A stretch of 64,000 nucleotides of DNA from Zopfochytrium polystomum (GCA_025765615.1 JAIVFJ010000118.1:1-64000); one strand, 5' to 3'. Shown: positions 28,543 to 36,938, counted from the stretch's first letter. Notes: generated by a model from the letters alone, not told the origin. Program-made: numbers and translations.

Positions 28543-30029
28543 ATGCGGGACGCGGTTACAACGTTGTTCTTTGAACAAACTACTCTATCAATCCCGTTCG
28601 ATTCGCGTGATCTCGATCGCCTCAATGAAAGATACGGATCAACAATGTCTGTTACGATCTACTTCGCGTGTCATTAACTTTTCTTCAGAACGTCGATGCG
28701 ATTGTTGATAGATGAACGTTTAAAGATCGTTCGCCACAATCTCATAGATCCAGAAATCTGGAAACATTTCTGACTTCGATTCCCTACGATAAGCTCGACA
28801 ACGACCCAACGGCCGATCCGATTTACATAAGGAGCTATATTGAAGCGATCGCTTTGGTTATTCGAATGATAGATCCTACAGCAGTCGATCAAGACGTCCG
28901 ACAGCCGGAAGCTTTCGATGAAACAAAAAGCTTTAATTGCAACGCGACGATTTCTTGGATCAAACCTTTTGCAGCGCGTGCTGATAATATCACTGAAGAT
29001 TTGGAAATATTCATGTTTGCGCAAATTGTATTGGAATTGTGAGAGTCAAACGCAGAACTATATTATTCCTGCTAACAAATACATCGTAGACTTACGAACA
29101 AAGAAGTATTGGAGATACTTCGAACAAAAAGAGCAGGCGAAAAATACGCGACATGGATTGAAAGTCTCTTCGTTAAGATGATTGGTCGTAGGAAATTTTA
29201 TTACTTGGAACGGGGGCTCGTGCAACAGCAGAGATATAGGCGATCGATCGAACGTGTCGCCAAGCTAGTTATTATCTTTTCGTTGGCAGATCGTACTTCT
29301 CCAAATTTTCTAGGATGGTGTGACTTGCTGGAACGAGGTCTTGTGAACGACGAAGTGAATCTAAAGAAACTCTATATCGAAGGTTCGACAAACATTGTCC
29401 TTAACGAAAAAGAGCAAAAAAATATGATTTGGTAAGTTGTCTCATTGTTTTTTGTCAAAACCTCACATATATTTAGTCAAATCATTGCTTTTATGTTTCA
29501 GATGATGTGGTTGCGAAAATATGATATGGAAGCTTTGGATAAAATGGCTCGTACACCAGTTCGTATGGAAGTTTTGGAAGTAAAATCTATTCTCACACAA
29601 TGCGATTTTCTTGTGGAATCGTTGCTCATTCGTTTGTACGACGACGAAAACCGAGGAAGCGGTGTCTCGAATGGAATTCTGACAGGAATGTGGAAATTAT
29701 CATCAAAGCCAGAGAAACAACTGAAAGCTCCAGACGCTTTCGACCCAACATTTCTTCCAAATTTGCCGCCACGAGCAGCGCGTTGTTCAAAAGCTGTTGA
29801 AGTTGTAATTCCAATTAAGCGTAAACCTGACTCTTCGAACCACAACAAGCCTAAAAAAGCAAAGAGTGTCCTGAATACAAGCTTGATCGAATTATGCGAC
29901 AATGATCAAGATCTCGCAGAGGCGTTATTCAAGTGGCTTTCAAATCAACGACCTGATGCCAACAAAGTTATTAAGTGGGCGTCGTCGAATGATAGTAAAA
30001 AACTCCTTGAAGTCATTGAAATTGATTGA
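28543..30029 (+). pseudogene. unidentified spliced gene with frame disruptions
   Basis: Coding sequence begins MRDAVTTLFFEQTTLSIPFD and meets an in-frame TAA near 28,677. It continues as LLIDERLKIVRHNLIDPEIW, shifts frame near 28,765 (IPYDKLDNDPTADPIYIRSY) and again near 29,040-29,100. From about 29,109 it is clean: RTKRAGEKYATWIESLFVKM. A 45-bp intron (29,432-29,476, GTAAGT...TTTAG) joins in phase to CQIIAFMFQMMWLRKYDMEA and on to the stop at 30,029. The carboxy part has a basic KRKP...KPKKAK stretch, possibly a nuclear localisation signal. I do not recognise the family. Confidence 0.5.
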
Positions 30030-30108
30030 AACTGCTTCTTTACCAAATTGAAATTTGACGTTTTTACTTCTAGAACAAAGTTACATTTCAGTTTGATAAG
30101 AAATTGAC

Positions 30109-31021
30109 ATGTCACAAACTCTTCTGGCGAATGAAATAGTAAAGATAAGAAGTTCCAGAACAACAACATATCTTCCAAAAATAGCTTCAAATGTTCGATA
30201 TAAATACAAAGCTGGTAACCTGACAGATCAATCAAAATGGAAAAAATCATTGGTAGATATTCTTTTCAAGAGTGTGCATCGACTAACGTGAACGAAAGTC
30301 TTTCATTTTGCTCTTCGACGCACTCCACTCAACTTTGGAACGCCCCAACCTTTTATGGATTTTCTCGCTTATTATATATCCGGAGCTCCAAGTGCTTATC
30401 ATTATGAGCTCGTCTGTTGGTAAGTCACTCTCCTTTATGACGAATTTTTCTTAGTAATTCCAAGGGGAACGAATAATGGTACAATATATCCTGGATATTC
30501 ATTCAGTTTCAGTTGGGCGAAACCACCTCTAGGATTAGACTTTCTAGGCTATCTCCAAGCCTTTTTTTGGAACATACCATCAGTCGTGGAAGTAAATCAT
30601 TTTGATCCATCTAAAAATTCGAAGCTTGATCATCAAACGAACAACGAACAAACCCCAAACGGAGGCTGCTGGGAACAAAAACCCGATAGCGAATACGAAT
30701 ATTATTTTTCAAGTCGTCGATATGCGACAGGTAACACTAAATGTAACTATTTTTCTAACATTTGAAGAAAATGATATTGAAAATATCTGGAAAAAAGTCG
30801 TTCAACGCGAAGGTGATCAATTGGAACCCTACTGCTACGACGGAGTTTCGTTAAACTGTTCAAGATATAACTTGAGGCGAAACTGCTGCTTCAATGCTAT
30901 CGAAACGCGCTTCGCAGAGCTTATCGACATGAATTATGATGATATGAACAATGGAAATTTGTGGCTTGACTTAGAAAGTTTTAGGAAAAACGCAAAGAGA
31001 GAGTATGATCTAATATTATGA
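30109..31021 (+). pseudogene. unidentified spliced gene with one in-frame stop
   Basis: Starts MSQTLLANEIVKIRSSRTTT. An in-frame TGA follows VHRLT at about 30,289, then reading continues as TKVFHFALRRTPLNFG. A 45-bp intron (30,420-30,464, GTAAGTC...CCAAG) leads in phase to GTNNGTIYPGYSFSFSWAKP. A 37-bp intron (30,731-30,767, GTAACA...TGAAG) leads in phase to ENDIENIWKKVV. It ends REYDLIL at 31,021. The protein would be about 245 aa with an aromatic-rich centre. The family is unknown. It lies in tandem with the preceding gene and shares its intron style. Confidence 0.45.
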
Positions 31022-31585
31022 TGACTTAAAAATGGTTGAAATAAAATCCATTAAGTACTCTAACATGGATTTCCTCTTAATCTTAATCAAATCCATCATA
31101 TTTTTATCGTAATTATAATGAAATAAGCATGGTGGAGATTTAGGATTCAAATAAACCACATTTCCATTTTTGTCTCCAAAATAAAATAATGTTTTAACAC
31201 ATCTTATATTATATGCTTTTTCCAAAACTACAGTCGAAATATCTTCATTAATATATTCAGGAAATTGTGGTGGATTCTCGTTGAACTTTGGAAATGGAAG
31301 AACAACCTTTTGAACTTGTGTATAAACTGGTGAAGGAAAAATGTATCTTCGATACGCTATTTTGATTAAACTTTTATCGTAGTATCCTTTGTATTCAAAG
31401 CTCTTGGGAATACTTTTTAATTTTGGTACTACAACTTTGTTTCTATTGTACTTTATTTTCATTGCTTTTTCAAATTCTAATATTGAATCTATTTCAAAAT
31501 ATTGAAACATGTTGTAAATCAATTCATTTGGTAAACTTAGCATGATCATGATCACACTTACTAATTTATTCACTTTCACTTTCAA
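31016..31585 (-). CDS. F-box-like protein, AT-rich group
   Basis: A 189-aa protein. Near the start is LSLPNELIYNMFQYFEIDS, an F-box-like helix pair, followed by ILEFEKAMKIKYNRNKVVVPK, which parallels the DEKIEFEKMTGY...RRSRVE order of the cassette proteins. The rest (YGYYDKSLIKIAYRR-like, PPCLFHYNYDKNMMDLIKI) is unassigned. It converges on the preceding gene with a 6-bp overlap. Starts at 31,585 or the internal ATGs (12-14 codons later) are possible. Confidence 0.6.
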   Translation of the reverse strand: MKVKVNKLVSVIMIMLSLPNELIYNMFQYFEIDSILEFEKAMKIKYNRNKVVVPKLKSIPKSFEYKGYYDKSLIKIAYRRYIFPSPVYTQVQKVVLPFPKFNENPPQFPEYINEDISTVVLEKAYNIRCVKTLFYFGDKNGNVVYLNPKSPPCLFHYNYDKNMMDLIKIKRKSMLEYLMDFISTIFKSS

Positions 31586-31759
31586 TTTTACTTCAAATGC
31601 GAAAAGAAAACTTCAACTAAATTTTCAAAGAAAGAAGTTTCACGAGGAGTCATCGTAATACAAATTCATTTTTCTTCGAAAAAATAAGAATATTATAAAA
31701 GGAATATTGCTCAAAGATGAACGCGAAGAAAGAAACAGGATTGAGAATGACGAGAGAAA

Positions 31760-32010
31760 GGAAAGTCTTGGCGAGACTTTCTTGGCGTGGAGAGAAAGAA
31801 GGTCACGTGACAGTGAAGAGAAGACAAAGAGAAGAGAAGAAAAGGTCTTGGCGAAGAAAAAAGTGAAATCGAGAAGGTGAGAAGGTCTTGGCGAAGAAAA
31901 AAGTGAAATCGAGGTGAAAAGCGAGGAAGAGAAAGAGAAAGGTCACGTGACGTGGAGGAAAAAGAGAAGAGAAGGTCTTGGCGGAGGAAAAAGTGAAAAT
32001 TGAGAGGACA
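31760..32010 (+). promoter_or_regulatory. tandem cassette promoters (TCTTGGCG boxes)
   Basis: It holds five TCTTGGCG boxes (near 31,766, 31,781, 31,848, 31,887 and 31,977), two GGTCACGTGAC palindromes (31,801 and 31,941) and A-rich runs. Two adjacent 36-39 bp units (31,845-31,920) are near-identical. The last box leads into the first array gene at 32,027. Confidence 0.6.
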
Positions 32011-32026
32011 AAGTCGAGAAGCAAGG

Positions 32027-32481
32027 ATGTGTGACTACGAGTACAAGCGAGGAGCGAAGAAAGGAACCGTGTGTGGAGTAAAGTCGAGAGAAGGAGAGAA
32101 GTGTGCGAAACACAGAGAGAAAGACAGAGAAAAGAGATTGCCGAGATTGCCAAATGAGATATTGAAATGATATTCGAGTACGTAGGAGAAGTGAAGATGA
32201 AAGGAAGTATAGATGAGAAGTTGAGAGTGGAGAGAGAGATGGGGATAAGAGTGGAGAGAGGAAGAGTGAAAGTGTCGAGAGCGGTGGAAAAGATGAAGAG
32301 AGAAGAGTATGAGTGGGAGAGAGAAGGGATACTGACAAGACAGATAGTGATAAAGAAGAGAATATTTCTGAAAGAAGAAAGAAGGAGAGTAGGAGAGAAG
32401 AATGAATGGAGATACGGGATGTGGAGGGAAAGAAGGGGGAAGGATAGTGGAGAATGGAAGATAGAGTGGAGAGAAGAGTGA
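32027..32481 (+). pseudogene. cassette gene 1: Cys/His module plus F-box-like protein, frameshifted
   Basis: Starts MCDYEYKRGAKKGTVCGVKS, then GEKCAKH (pattern C-x13-C, then C-x2-H), followed by LPRLPNEILK. A missing A near 32,164 creates a stop. The +2 frame then gives MIFEYVGEVKMKGSIDEKLR and a basic, charged tail to 32,481. Array siblings keep both parts in one frame. It is followed directly by a hairpin terminator. Confidence 0.65.
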
Positions 32482-32493
32482 CGAGGAGGAGAG

Positions 32494-32542
32494 AAAAAAA
32501 AGCTCTTAGCATTGCAGCCAGCAGTGCTAAGAGCTTTTTTTT
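32494..32542 (+). terminator. hairpin terminator 1
   Basis: Stem AAGCTCTTAGCATTGC pairs with GCAGTGCTAAGAGCTT around the loop AGCCA, followed by eight T. The arm sequence GCTCTTAG/CTAAGAGC differs from the other copies but pairing is kept. Confidence 0.8.
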
Positions 32543-32555
32543 ATGAAAGTGGAGA

Positions 32556-32725
32556 GAAGAGGTCACGTGACTTGAAGGTCTTGGCGTAGAAAAATTGAGA
32601 GCGAGAAGAAAGAGGAGGTCACGTGAAAAAGCAAGGAAGAAAAGAAGAGGTCTTGGCGAAGGGCACGTGACAGTGAAGGTCTTGGCGGAGAAGAAACTGA
32701 ATTTTTGTGAGACTTAGACGAGGAG
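32556..32725 (+). promoter_or_regulatory. orphan cassette promoters
   Basis: Three CACGTGA boxes (32,566, 32,621, 32,663) and three TCTTGGCG boxes lie here, the last followed by CTGAATTTTTGTGAGACTT. No ORF follows before the next promoter at 32,751, so a cassette gene seems to have been lost. Confidence 0.5.
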
Positions 32726-32750
32726 TGTGAAGAGAAGACAAAGAGAAAAG

Positions 32751-32810
32751 GTCACGTGACAGAGAAAGAGAAAAGTCTTGGCGGAGAAAAAACTGAATTG
32801 TGAGAGGACA
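32751..32810 (+). promoter_or_regulatory. promoter of RING-finger cassette gene
   Basis: GTCACGTGAC is at 32,751, then GTCTTGGCGGAGAAAAAAC and TGAATTGTGAGAGGACA, ending 17 bp before the ATG at 32,827. Confidence 0.6.
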
Positions 32811-32826
32811 TCTGAGGAAGCAAAAG

Positions 32827-33294
32827 ATGAAGTGCGAGTACGAGTACAAAAGAGGAAAGAAGAAGGGAACCGAGTGTGGAAGGAAGTGCTGGGAGAAGAG
32901 GTGTGGGATGCATGGAGGGAAAGAAGAGTGTTATGTGTGTTACGGGACGATAAAGATGAGAGAGGAAAACGTAAAGACGCATTGTTGTGGACACAGGAGT
33001 CACAAGAAGTGTTACAAAGAGTGGATGAAACATGGGGAGAGGTGTGGATATTGTGGGAGTGAGTGGAAGAAAGCAGAAGGAGTGGAAGAGAAAGTGTTGT
33101 ATGAACTAGTGGAGATGCTAGGAGAGAAAGCAGTGGAGATAGCCGAATATGTGGAGGACATAGCGAAAAGAACGAATCCAGCGATAAACGAAGGAGAACT
33201 GCAATTGATAAAAGGAGAGTTGAGAGAGTATTTTAAGAACAGACGATACAGAAAAAGAAAAGTATACGAGATAGTAGTAAGTGTGGTGGATTGA
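32827..33294 (+). CDS. cassette gene 2: Cys/His module fused to RING-H2 finger
   Basis: A 155-aa protein from MKCEYEYKRGKKKGTECG (chosen because every array gene begins at this module). The module (C, C, C-x2-H near residues 3-30) is followed by a RING-H2: CYVC, a 13-residue gap, CCGHRSHKKC, then CGYC (about residues 35-78). RING-H2 proteins are mostly E3 ubiquitin ligases that recruit an E2. The tail (VLYELVEMLGEKAVEIAEYV) is helical. Unlike its siblings it lacks the F-box-like part. A hairpin follows 17 bp after the stop. Confidence 0.78.
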   Translation: MKCEYEYKRGKKKGTECGRKCWEKRCGMHGGKEECYVCYGTIKMREENVKTHCCGHRSHKKCYKEWMKHGERCGYCGSEWKKAEGVEEKVLYELVEMLGEKAVEIAEYVEDIAKRTNPAINEGELQLIKGELREYFKNRRYRKRKVYEIVVSVVD

Positions 33295-33311
33295 GAAGAG
33301 AAAAGTAAGAG

Positions 33312-33354
33312 AAAGCCCTTAGCGCTGCAGCCAGCAGTGTTGAGGGCTTTTTTT
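33312..33354 (+). terminator. hairpin terminator 2
   Basis: AAAGCCCTTAGCGCTGC pairs with GCAGTGTTGAGGGCTTT around loop AGCCA, followed by a T-run. Confidence 0.8.
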
Positions 33355-33358
33355 ATGA

Positions 33359-33465
33359 AAGGTCACATGACATAGCAGTAGAAGAGAAAGTGAATTACGG
33401 TAGAGGAGAAATAGAGAAAGGTCTTGGCGGAGGAAAAAATTGAAAAATGAGAGGACCTTGAGCGG
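33359..33465 (+). promoter_or_regulatory. promoter of cassette gene 3
   Basis: GGTCACATGAC (a one-base variant of the CACGTG box), then GGTCTTGGCGGAGGAAAAAA, TTGAAAAATGAGAGGACCTT. Confidence 0.55.
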
Positions 33466-33473
33466 AAGAAAGG

Positions 33474-33829
33474 ATGTGTGACTACGAGTTAAAGAAAGGA
33501 GTGCGAAAAGGACAAGTGTGTGGAGTAAAGTCGCGTGATGGGAAGGAAAGGTGTGGGAGACACAGGGAGAAGAAAAAGGAGGAAAGGTGGAGATGGGAGA
33601 GTTGCCAATGGAGATAAAAATGATGGTGATGAGTTTTGTGAGGTGGAAAGAAGTGAGAGGGAGTGTAGATGAGAAACTGAGATTTGAGAAAGAGACAGGA
33701 ATGAGAATGAAAAGAGGAAAGGTGGAGGAGACAGAGAACGTAAAGAGATGTGTGAAGGAAAAAGGAATGGTATACAGATTGTTTGAAAAAGAAGAAGAGA
33801 CAGTGTTGGATATATTTGGATGGGGTTGA
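33474..33829 (+). pseudogene. cassette gene 3: Cys/His module plus F-box-like protein, frameshifted
   Basis: Starts MCDYELKKGVRKGQVCGVKS, RCGRH (zinc-type module), then shifts frame near 33,585. The second frame reads MGELPMEIKMMVMSFVRWKE, GSVDEKLRFEKETG and RGKVE, the family F-box-like part, and ends at 33,829. One indel separates it from an intact gene of about 118 aa. Confidence 0.65.
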
Positions 33830-33845
33830 ACAGGAGGAGAGAAAG

Positions 33846-33889
33846 AAAGCTCTTAGCGCTGCAGCCAGCAGTGTTAGGAGCTTTTTTTT
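33846..33889 (+). terminator. hairpin terminator 3
   Basis: AAAGCTCTTAGCGCTGC pairs with GCAGTGTTAGGAGCTTT, loop AGCCA, T-run of nine. Confidence 0.8.
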
Positions 33890-33899
33890 ATGAAGGAAA

Positions 33900-33945
33900 G
33901 AGGTCTTGGCGGAGGAAAAAGTGAATTTTGTGAGGACTTTGTAGA
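33900..33945 (+). promoter_or_regulatory. promoter of cassette gene 4
   Basis: AGGTCTTGGCGGAGGAAAAA then GTGAATTTTGTGAGGACTTT; no CACGTG box in front. Confidence 0.55.
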
Positions 33946-33953
33946 GAGCAAAG

Positions 33954-34389
33954 ATGTGTGACTACGAGTTCAAACGAGGAGCCAAGAAAGGAAACAGTGT
34001 GTGGAGTGAAGTCGCGTGACGGGAAGAAAAAGTGTAGTAAACACAGAAAGGGAGAGGAGAAGGTGAAGGAGAAGATAGTGATGAAGTTTCCAATGGAGAT
34101 AGTGGGGATGATAATGAGATATGTGGGAGAAGTGAAGTGGAGTATAGAAGAGAAGTTGAAGTGGGAAAGGGAGACGGGAATAAAACTGGAAAGGGGAAGA
34201 GTGGAGGTGAAAGAAGAAGTGAAGGAAAGTATAAGGTGGAAGAGTTGGTCGATGAGGAGAGAAGGGATGGCAGAAATATGGGAAGAAAGGGATGGAAAAA
34301 GGATAAATATGACAGTGAGGGGAATGAAGTGTATGAAACTGATAGAAGAGGTAGGAAGGAATTTGAGAGGAACATACATGGTAATTTGA
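33954..34389 (+). pseudogene. cassette gene 4: Cys/His module plus F-box-like protein, frameshifted
   Basis: Starts MCDYEFKRGAKKG, then an extra base near 33,990 shifts the frame into TVCGVKSRDGKKKCSKHRKG. The rest is open: MKFPMEIVGMIMRYVGEVKW, SIEEKLKWERETGI, and a basic tail. It is very similar to cassette gene 7 (36,310-36,915) through the first 90 residues, pointing to tandem duplication. Confidence 0.68.
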
Positions 34390-34393
34390 GAGA

Positions 34394-34427
34394 GAAAGCC
34401 CATCGCATTGCAGTGTTGTGAGCTTTG
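34394..34427 (+). terminator. decayed hairpin terminator 4
   Basis: AAAGCCCATCGCATTGCAGT then GTTGTGAGCTTT: one loop half is missing and there is no T-run. A damaged member of the hairpin family. Confidence 0.5.
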
Positions 34428-34433
34428 CCGAAC

Positions 34434-34490
34434 GAGGTCACGTGAAAAGTCTTGGCGGAGAAAAAACTGAATTTTTATCGGACGTATGAG
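34434..34490 (+). promoter_or_regulatory. promoter of cassette gene 5
   Basis: AGGTCACGTGA, AGTCTTGGCGGAGAAAAAAC, TGAATTTTTATCGGACGTAT. Confidence 0.6.
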
Positions 34491-34500
34491 AGGGCAAAGG

Positions 34501-34845
34501 ATGTGCGACTACGAGATACAGAAAGGAGAGCGGAAAGGACAAGTGTGTGGAGTAAAGTCGAGGGAAGGGAAAAAGTGTGGGAAACACAGAGACAAGAAAG
34601 TGTATGGAAGAATGCCAATGGAGATAGTAAGAATGATAATGAAGTATATAGAAGTGAAAGATGATGCAGCGAAAGTGATAAAATTGGAGAAACAACTGGG
34701 AATGGAGTTAAAAAGAGGAAAGGTGGAAGGAAAGGTGAGAGTGAGAAAGTGTGTGGAGAATAAAGTGATATTGTACAAAGAGTATGAGTTTAGGAATGTG
34801 GCGGTGGGAATGAGAAGTGTGATGGCAGGAAAGGTATGGTTTTAA
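34501..34845 (+). CDS. cassette gene 5: Cys/His module plus F-box-like protein (intact)
   Basis: A 114-aa protein read from MCDYEIQKGERKGQVCGVKS (34,501), the start shared by the family. The zinc-type module (KKCGKH) spans about residues 2-29. It is followed by MPMEIVRMIMKYIEVKDDAA, then KLEKQLGMELKRGKVEGKV, the F-box-like part, and a short carboxy-terminal strand region. It is one of the few uninterrupted genes in the array. Promoter boxes and a hairpin flank it closely. A plausible role is a substrate adaptor, but this is inference. Confidence 0.75.
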   Translation: MCDYEIQKGERKGQVCGVKSREGKKCGKHRDKKVYGRMPMEIVRMIMKYIEVKDDAAKVIKLEKQLGMELKRGKVEGKVRVRKCVENKVILYKEYEFRNVAVGMRSVMAGKVWF

Positions 34846-34865
34846 GTGAAGAAAAAAAGTAAGAG

Positions 34866-34909
34866 AAAGCCCATAGCGCTGCAGCCAGCAGTGTTGTGGG
34901 CTTTTTTTT
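34866..34909 (+). terminator. hairpin terminator 5
   Basis: AAAGCCCATAGCGCTGC pairs over 17 positions (with G-U pairs) to GCAGTGTTGTGGGCTTT, loop AGCCA, eight T. Confidence 0.82.
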
Positions 34910-34925
34910 ATGGCGGTTTTTAGGA

Positions 34926-34975
34926 CGAGGTCACTGTCTTGGCGGGGAAAAAATTGAATTTTGTGAGGACTTTGG
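34926..34975 (+). promoter_or_regulatory. promoter of cassette gene 6
   Basis: GAGGTCACTGTCTTGGCGGG: the CACGTG and TCTTGGCGG boxes are fused by a deletion. A-run and TGAATTTTGTGAGGACTTTG follow. Confidence 0.55.
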
Positions 34976-35021
34976 TGGAGAGCACAGAGACCAGCGAAAG
35001 AGAAAAAAGAACGAGAAAAAG

Positions 35022-35651
35022 ATGAACTGTGAATACAAGATTACGAAGGGACTTCACAAGGGACAAGAATGTGGAAAAAAGAACTGTAAAAAACATGAGA
35101 AAGGATGTGATCAGATATTGAAGACAGGAAAAAGGAAGGGACAGATGTGTGGGAGAAAGGGAAAAGAGAATGGGAAATGTGGGATTCACAAAAAGTGGGG
35201 GGTTCAGAAAAAGTATAGTGAAAGTGAAAGCGACACTGAAAATGAAAGTGAAAATGAAAGTGAAAATGAAATTGAAAATGAAAGAGGTAGGGGAAGTGGA
35301 AGTGAAATTGAAATTGATGAAAGGTTCTCGAGTCCAATAGGATGGATAGATCTGACGGAAGTGCCACTAGGGAAGATAATAAACCATTACCAGACGGTAC
35401 TTGATGATGATGATGATCCAGTGTGGAGATTGATGAAAGGGTTATCAGAGGAAGTATTAAAGAAGAAACTAGGAGATCCGGGAAAGGAGGTACTAGGATC
35501 AGAAAATGAGACGTATCAAGTGACATATGACAAAAAGACGGGAAAACACAAGTGGGAATACAGAGGAATAAATATATATGAAAATTCAAGGGTATATCCG
35601 GGAGCCATGACCAAAGAGGAAATATGGAGATGGCGATCGCGATACGAGTAA
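35022..35651 (+). CDS. cassette gene 6: double Cys/His module, acidic repeat, unique C-terminal domain
   Basis: A 209-aa protein from MNCEYKITKGLHKGQECGKK. It has two zinc-type modules in tandem (NCKKH; then CDQILKTGKRKGQMCGRKGK, KCGIH) in about residues 3-56. An acidic ESENESENE repeat covers about 65-90. The domain from FSSPIGWIDLTEVPLGKIIN to YPGAMTKEE (about 100-205) recurs almost unchanged in the gene at 37,123, which lacks the modules. No known family for that domain. Promoter boxes precede and a hairpin follows. Confidence 0.7.
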   Translation: MNCEYKITKGLHKGQECGKKNCKKHEKGCDQILKTGKRKGQMCGRKGKENGKCGIHKKWGVQKKYSESESDTENESENESENEIENERGRGSGSEIEIDERFSSPIGWIDLTEVPLGKIINHYQTVLDDDDDPVWRLMKGLSEEVLKKKLGDPGKEVLGSENETYQVTYDKKTGKHKWEYRGINIYENSRVYPGAMTKEEIWRWRSRYE

Positions 35652-35670
35652 GAAAGAGAGAATGTAAGAG

Positions 35671-35714
35671 AAAGCCCATAGCGCTGCAGCCAGCAGTGTT
35701 GTGGGCTTTTTTTT
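35671..35714 (+). terminator. hairpin terminator 6
   Basis: Same arms as terminator 5 (GCCCATAG/TTGTGGGC), loop AGCCA, eight T. Confidence 0.82.
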
Positions 35715-35730
35715 ATGGTGGTTATTAGAA

Positions 35731-35805
35731 CGAGGTCACGTGACTTTGGGTATGTCGGGGATGGGCGGGGGAAAAAGTGAATTTTGAGAGGACTTTGAGA
35801 GAGGA
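35731..35805 (+). promoter_or_regulatory. promoter of F-box-like gene at 35,814
   Basis: GAGGTCACGTGAC, then TGTCGGGGATGGGCG (35,753-35,767) in place of TCTTGGCGG, then GTGAATTTTGAGAGGACTTT. Confidence 0.6.
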
Positions 35806-35813
35806 AAAAGAGA

Positions 35814-36149
35814 ATGATACAGAGAATGCCAAATGAAATTGTGGACATGATATTTGAGTATATAAATCCAGGAGACATAAAAGGAAGCATTGATGAAATA
35901 ATAAAATTGGAAAAAGAACTAAACAGATATTTGGGAAGAAAGAAAGTAACGCCGATATTAAACATGAAGAAAAGGAAGGGGAAGAATATAAAAGTGAATG
36001 GAAAGATGTGTCGAATAACATTTACGATAAGGGGGAATGTATTATCAAGGTGGGATGGATCATTGGATCCGAGTTATACAGTGAAAAGAATGGAAATAGT
36101 GACAAGATATGATGGAGATGAATATGAACACAGTGCACATACATGGTAA
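35814..36149 (+). CDS. cassette gene: F-box-like protein without zinc module
   Basis: A 111-aa protein: MIQRMPNEIVDMIFEYINPG, DIKGSIDEIIKLEKELNRYL, then a strand-rich tail (MCRITFTIRGNVLSRW). It aligns in order with the protein at 3,862-4,185. It lacks the amino-terminal Cys/His module of its neighbours. AT-richer than other array genes, suggesting a separate origin. Promoter and hairpin are of the array type. Confidence 0.68.
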   Translation: MIQRMPNEIVDMIFEYINPGDIKGSIDEIIKLEKELNRYLGRKKVTPILNMKKRKGKNIKVNGKMCRITFTIRGNVLSRWDGSLDPSYTVKRMEIVTRYDGDEYEHSAHTW

Positions 36150-36166
36150 GGTTGTGTGTGTAAGAG

Positions 36167-36209
36167 AAAGCCCATAGCATTGCAGCCAGCAGTGTTGTGG
36201 GCTTTTTTT
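36167..36209 (+). terminator. hairpin terminator 7
   Basis: AAAGCCCATAGCATTGC pairs with GCAGTGTTGTGGGCTTT, loop AGCCA, T-run of seven. Confidence 0.8.
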
Positions 36210-36225
36210 AATGGCGGTTTTTAGG

Positions 36226-36300
36226 ACGAGGTCACGTGACAGTGTGTCAGGAATGGGCGCGGGGAGGAAAAACTGAATTTTGTGAGGGCTTTGTTGAAAA
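36226..36300 (+). promoter_or_regulatory. promoter of cassette gene 7
   Basis: GAGGTCACGTGAC, TGTCAGGAATGGGCG (36,244-36,258), AGGAAAAAC, TGAATTTTGTGAGGGCTTTG. Confidence 0.6.
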
Positions 36301-36309
36301 GCATCGGAA

Positions 36310-36915
36310 ATGTGTGACTACGAATACGTGAAAGGAGTCAAGAAAGGGACTGTATGTGGAGTAAAGTCGAGGGATGGAAAGGAAAAGTGTAGTAAACACA
36401 GAAAAGAAGGGAAGGGAGAGGAGAAGAAGGTGGTGAAGGAGATGAAGGTGATGAAGAAAGAGGAGATGGTGATGAAGTTTCCAATGGAGATAGTGGGGAT
36501 GATAATGAGATATGTGGGAGAAGTGAAAGGGAGTATAGATGAGAAGTTGAAGTGGGAAAGGGAGACGGGAATAAAACTGGAAAGGGGAAGAGTGGAGGTG
36601 AATGAAGAAGTGATGAAAAGGAGGGAAATGTGTGAAACATGGGAAAAAAAGGGAGGAATAATGATAAGTTTGACAGTGAAATGTGAGAAATGTAAGAGAA
36701 GTAAGAGATTGATGGTGGAGTGTCCAGAGTATAATAAAAGGATGGACGTGATAAGAATGGAAGGAGAGGAGGAGTATGAGAGGGAGTACAAATTGATGGC
36801 GTGGACCGGTTTGGGGTGGGGTCCAAAACGAGAGGAAGGAGATGAGGCGAATGAGTGGAAGAAGCGAGTGAGAGAGTGGCAAGACTGGTTCAGCGATACA
36901 TTTCTTTTTATCTAG
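36310..36915 (+). CDS. cassette gene 7: Cys/His module plus F-box-like protein (intact, long)
   Basis: A 201-aa protein starting MCDYEYVKGVKKGTVCGVKS, KCSKH. A Lys/Glu-rich linker leads to MKFPMEIVGMIMRYVGEVKG, SIDEKLKWERETGIKLERG. The second half adds a possible zinc pair (CEKCKRSKRLMVEC) and a Trp-rich tail (MAWTGLGWGP, WQDWFSD). It is the best reference for the family because no frameshift is seen. Function unknown; Skp1 binding through the F-box-like helix is a guess. Confidence 0.75.
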   Translation: MCDYEYVKGVKKGTVCGVKSRDGKEKCSKHRKEGKGEEKKVVKEMKVMKKEEMVMKFPMEIVGMIMRYVGEVKGSIDEKLKWERETGIKLERGRVEVNEEVMKRREMCETWEKKGGIMISLTVKCEKCKRSKRLMVECPEYNKRMDVIRMEGEEEYEREYKLMAWTGLGWGPKREEGDEANEWKKRVREWQDWFSDTFLFI

Positions 36916-36938
36916 GAAAAGAGCGAATGAGAGAATGG

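Noticed and set aside
31803..36882. long minus-strand Phe/Ser/Leu-rich ORFs across the array
   Set aside because: They are antisense of purine-rich coding sequence and promoter runs; composition is low-complexity and no start signals are seen.
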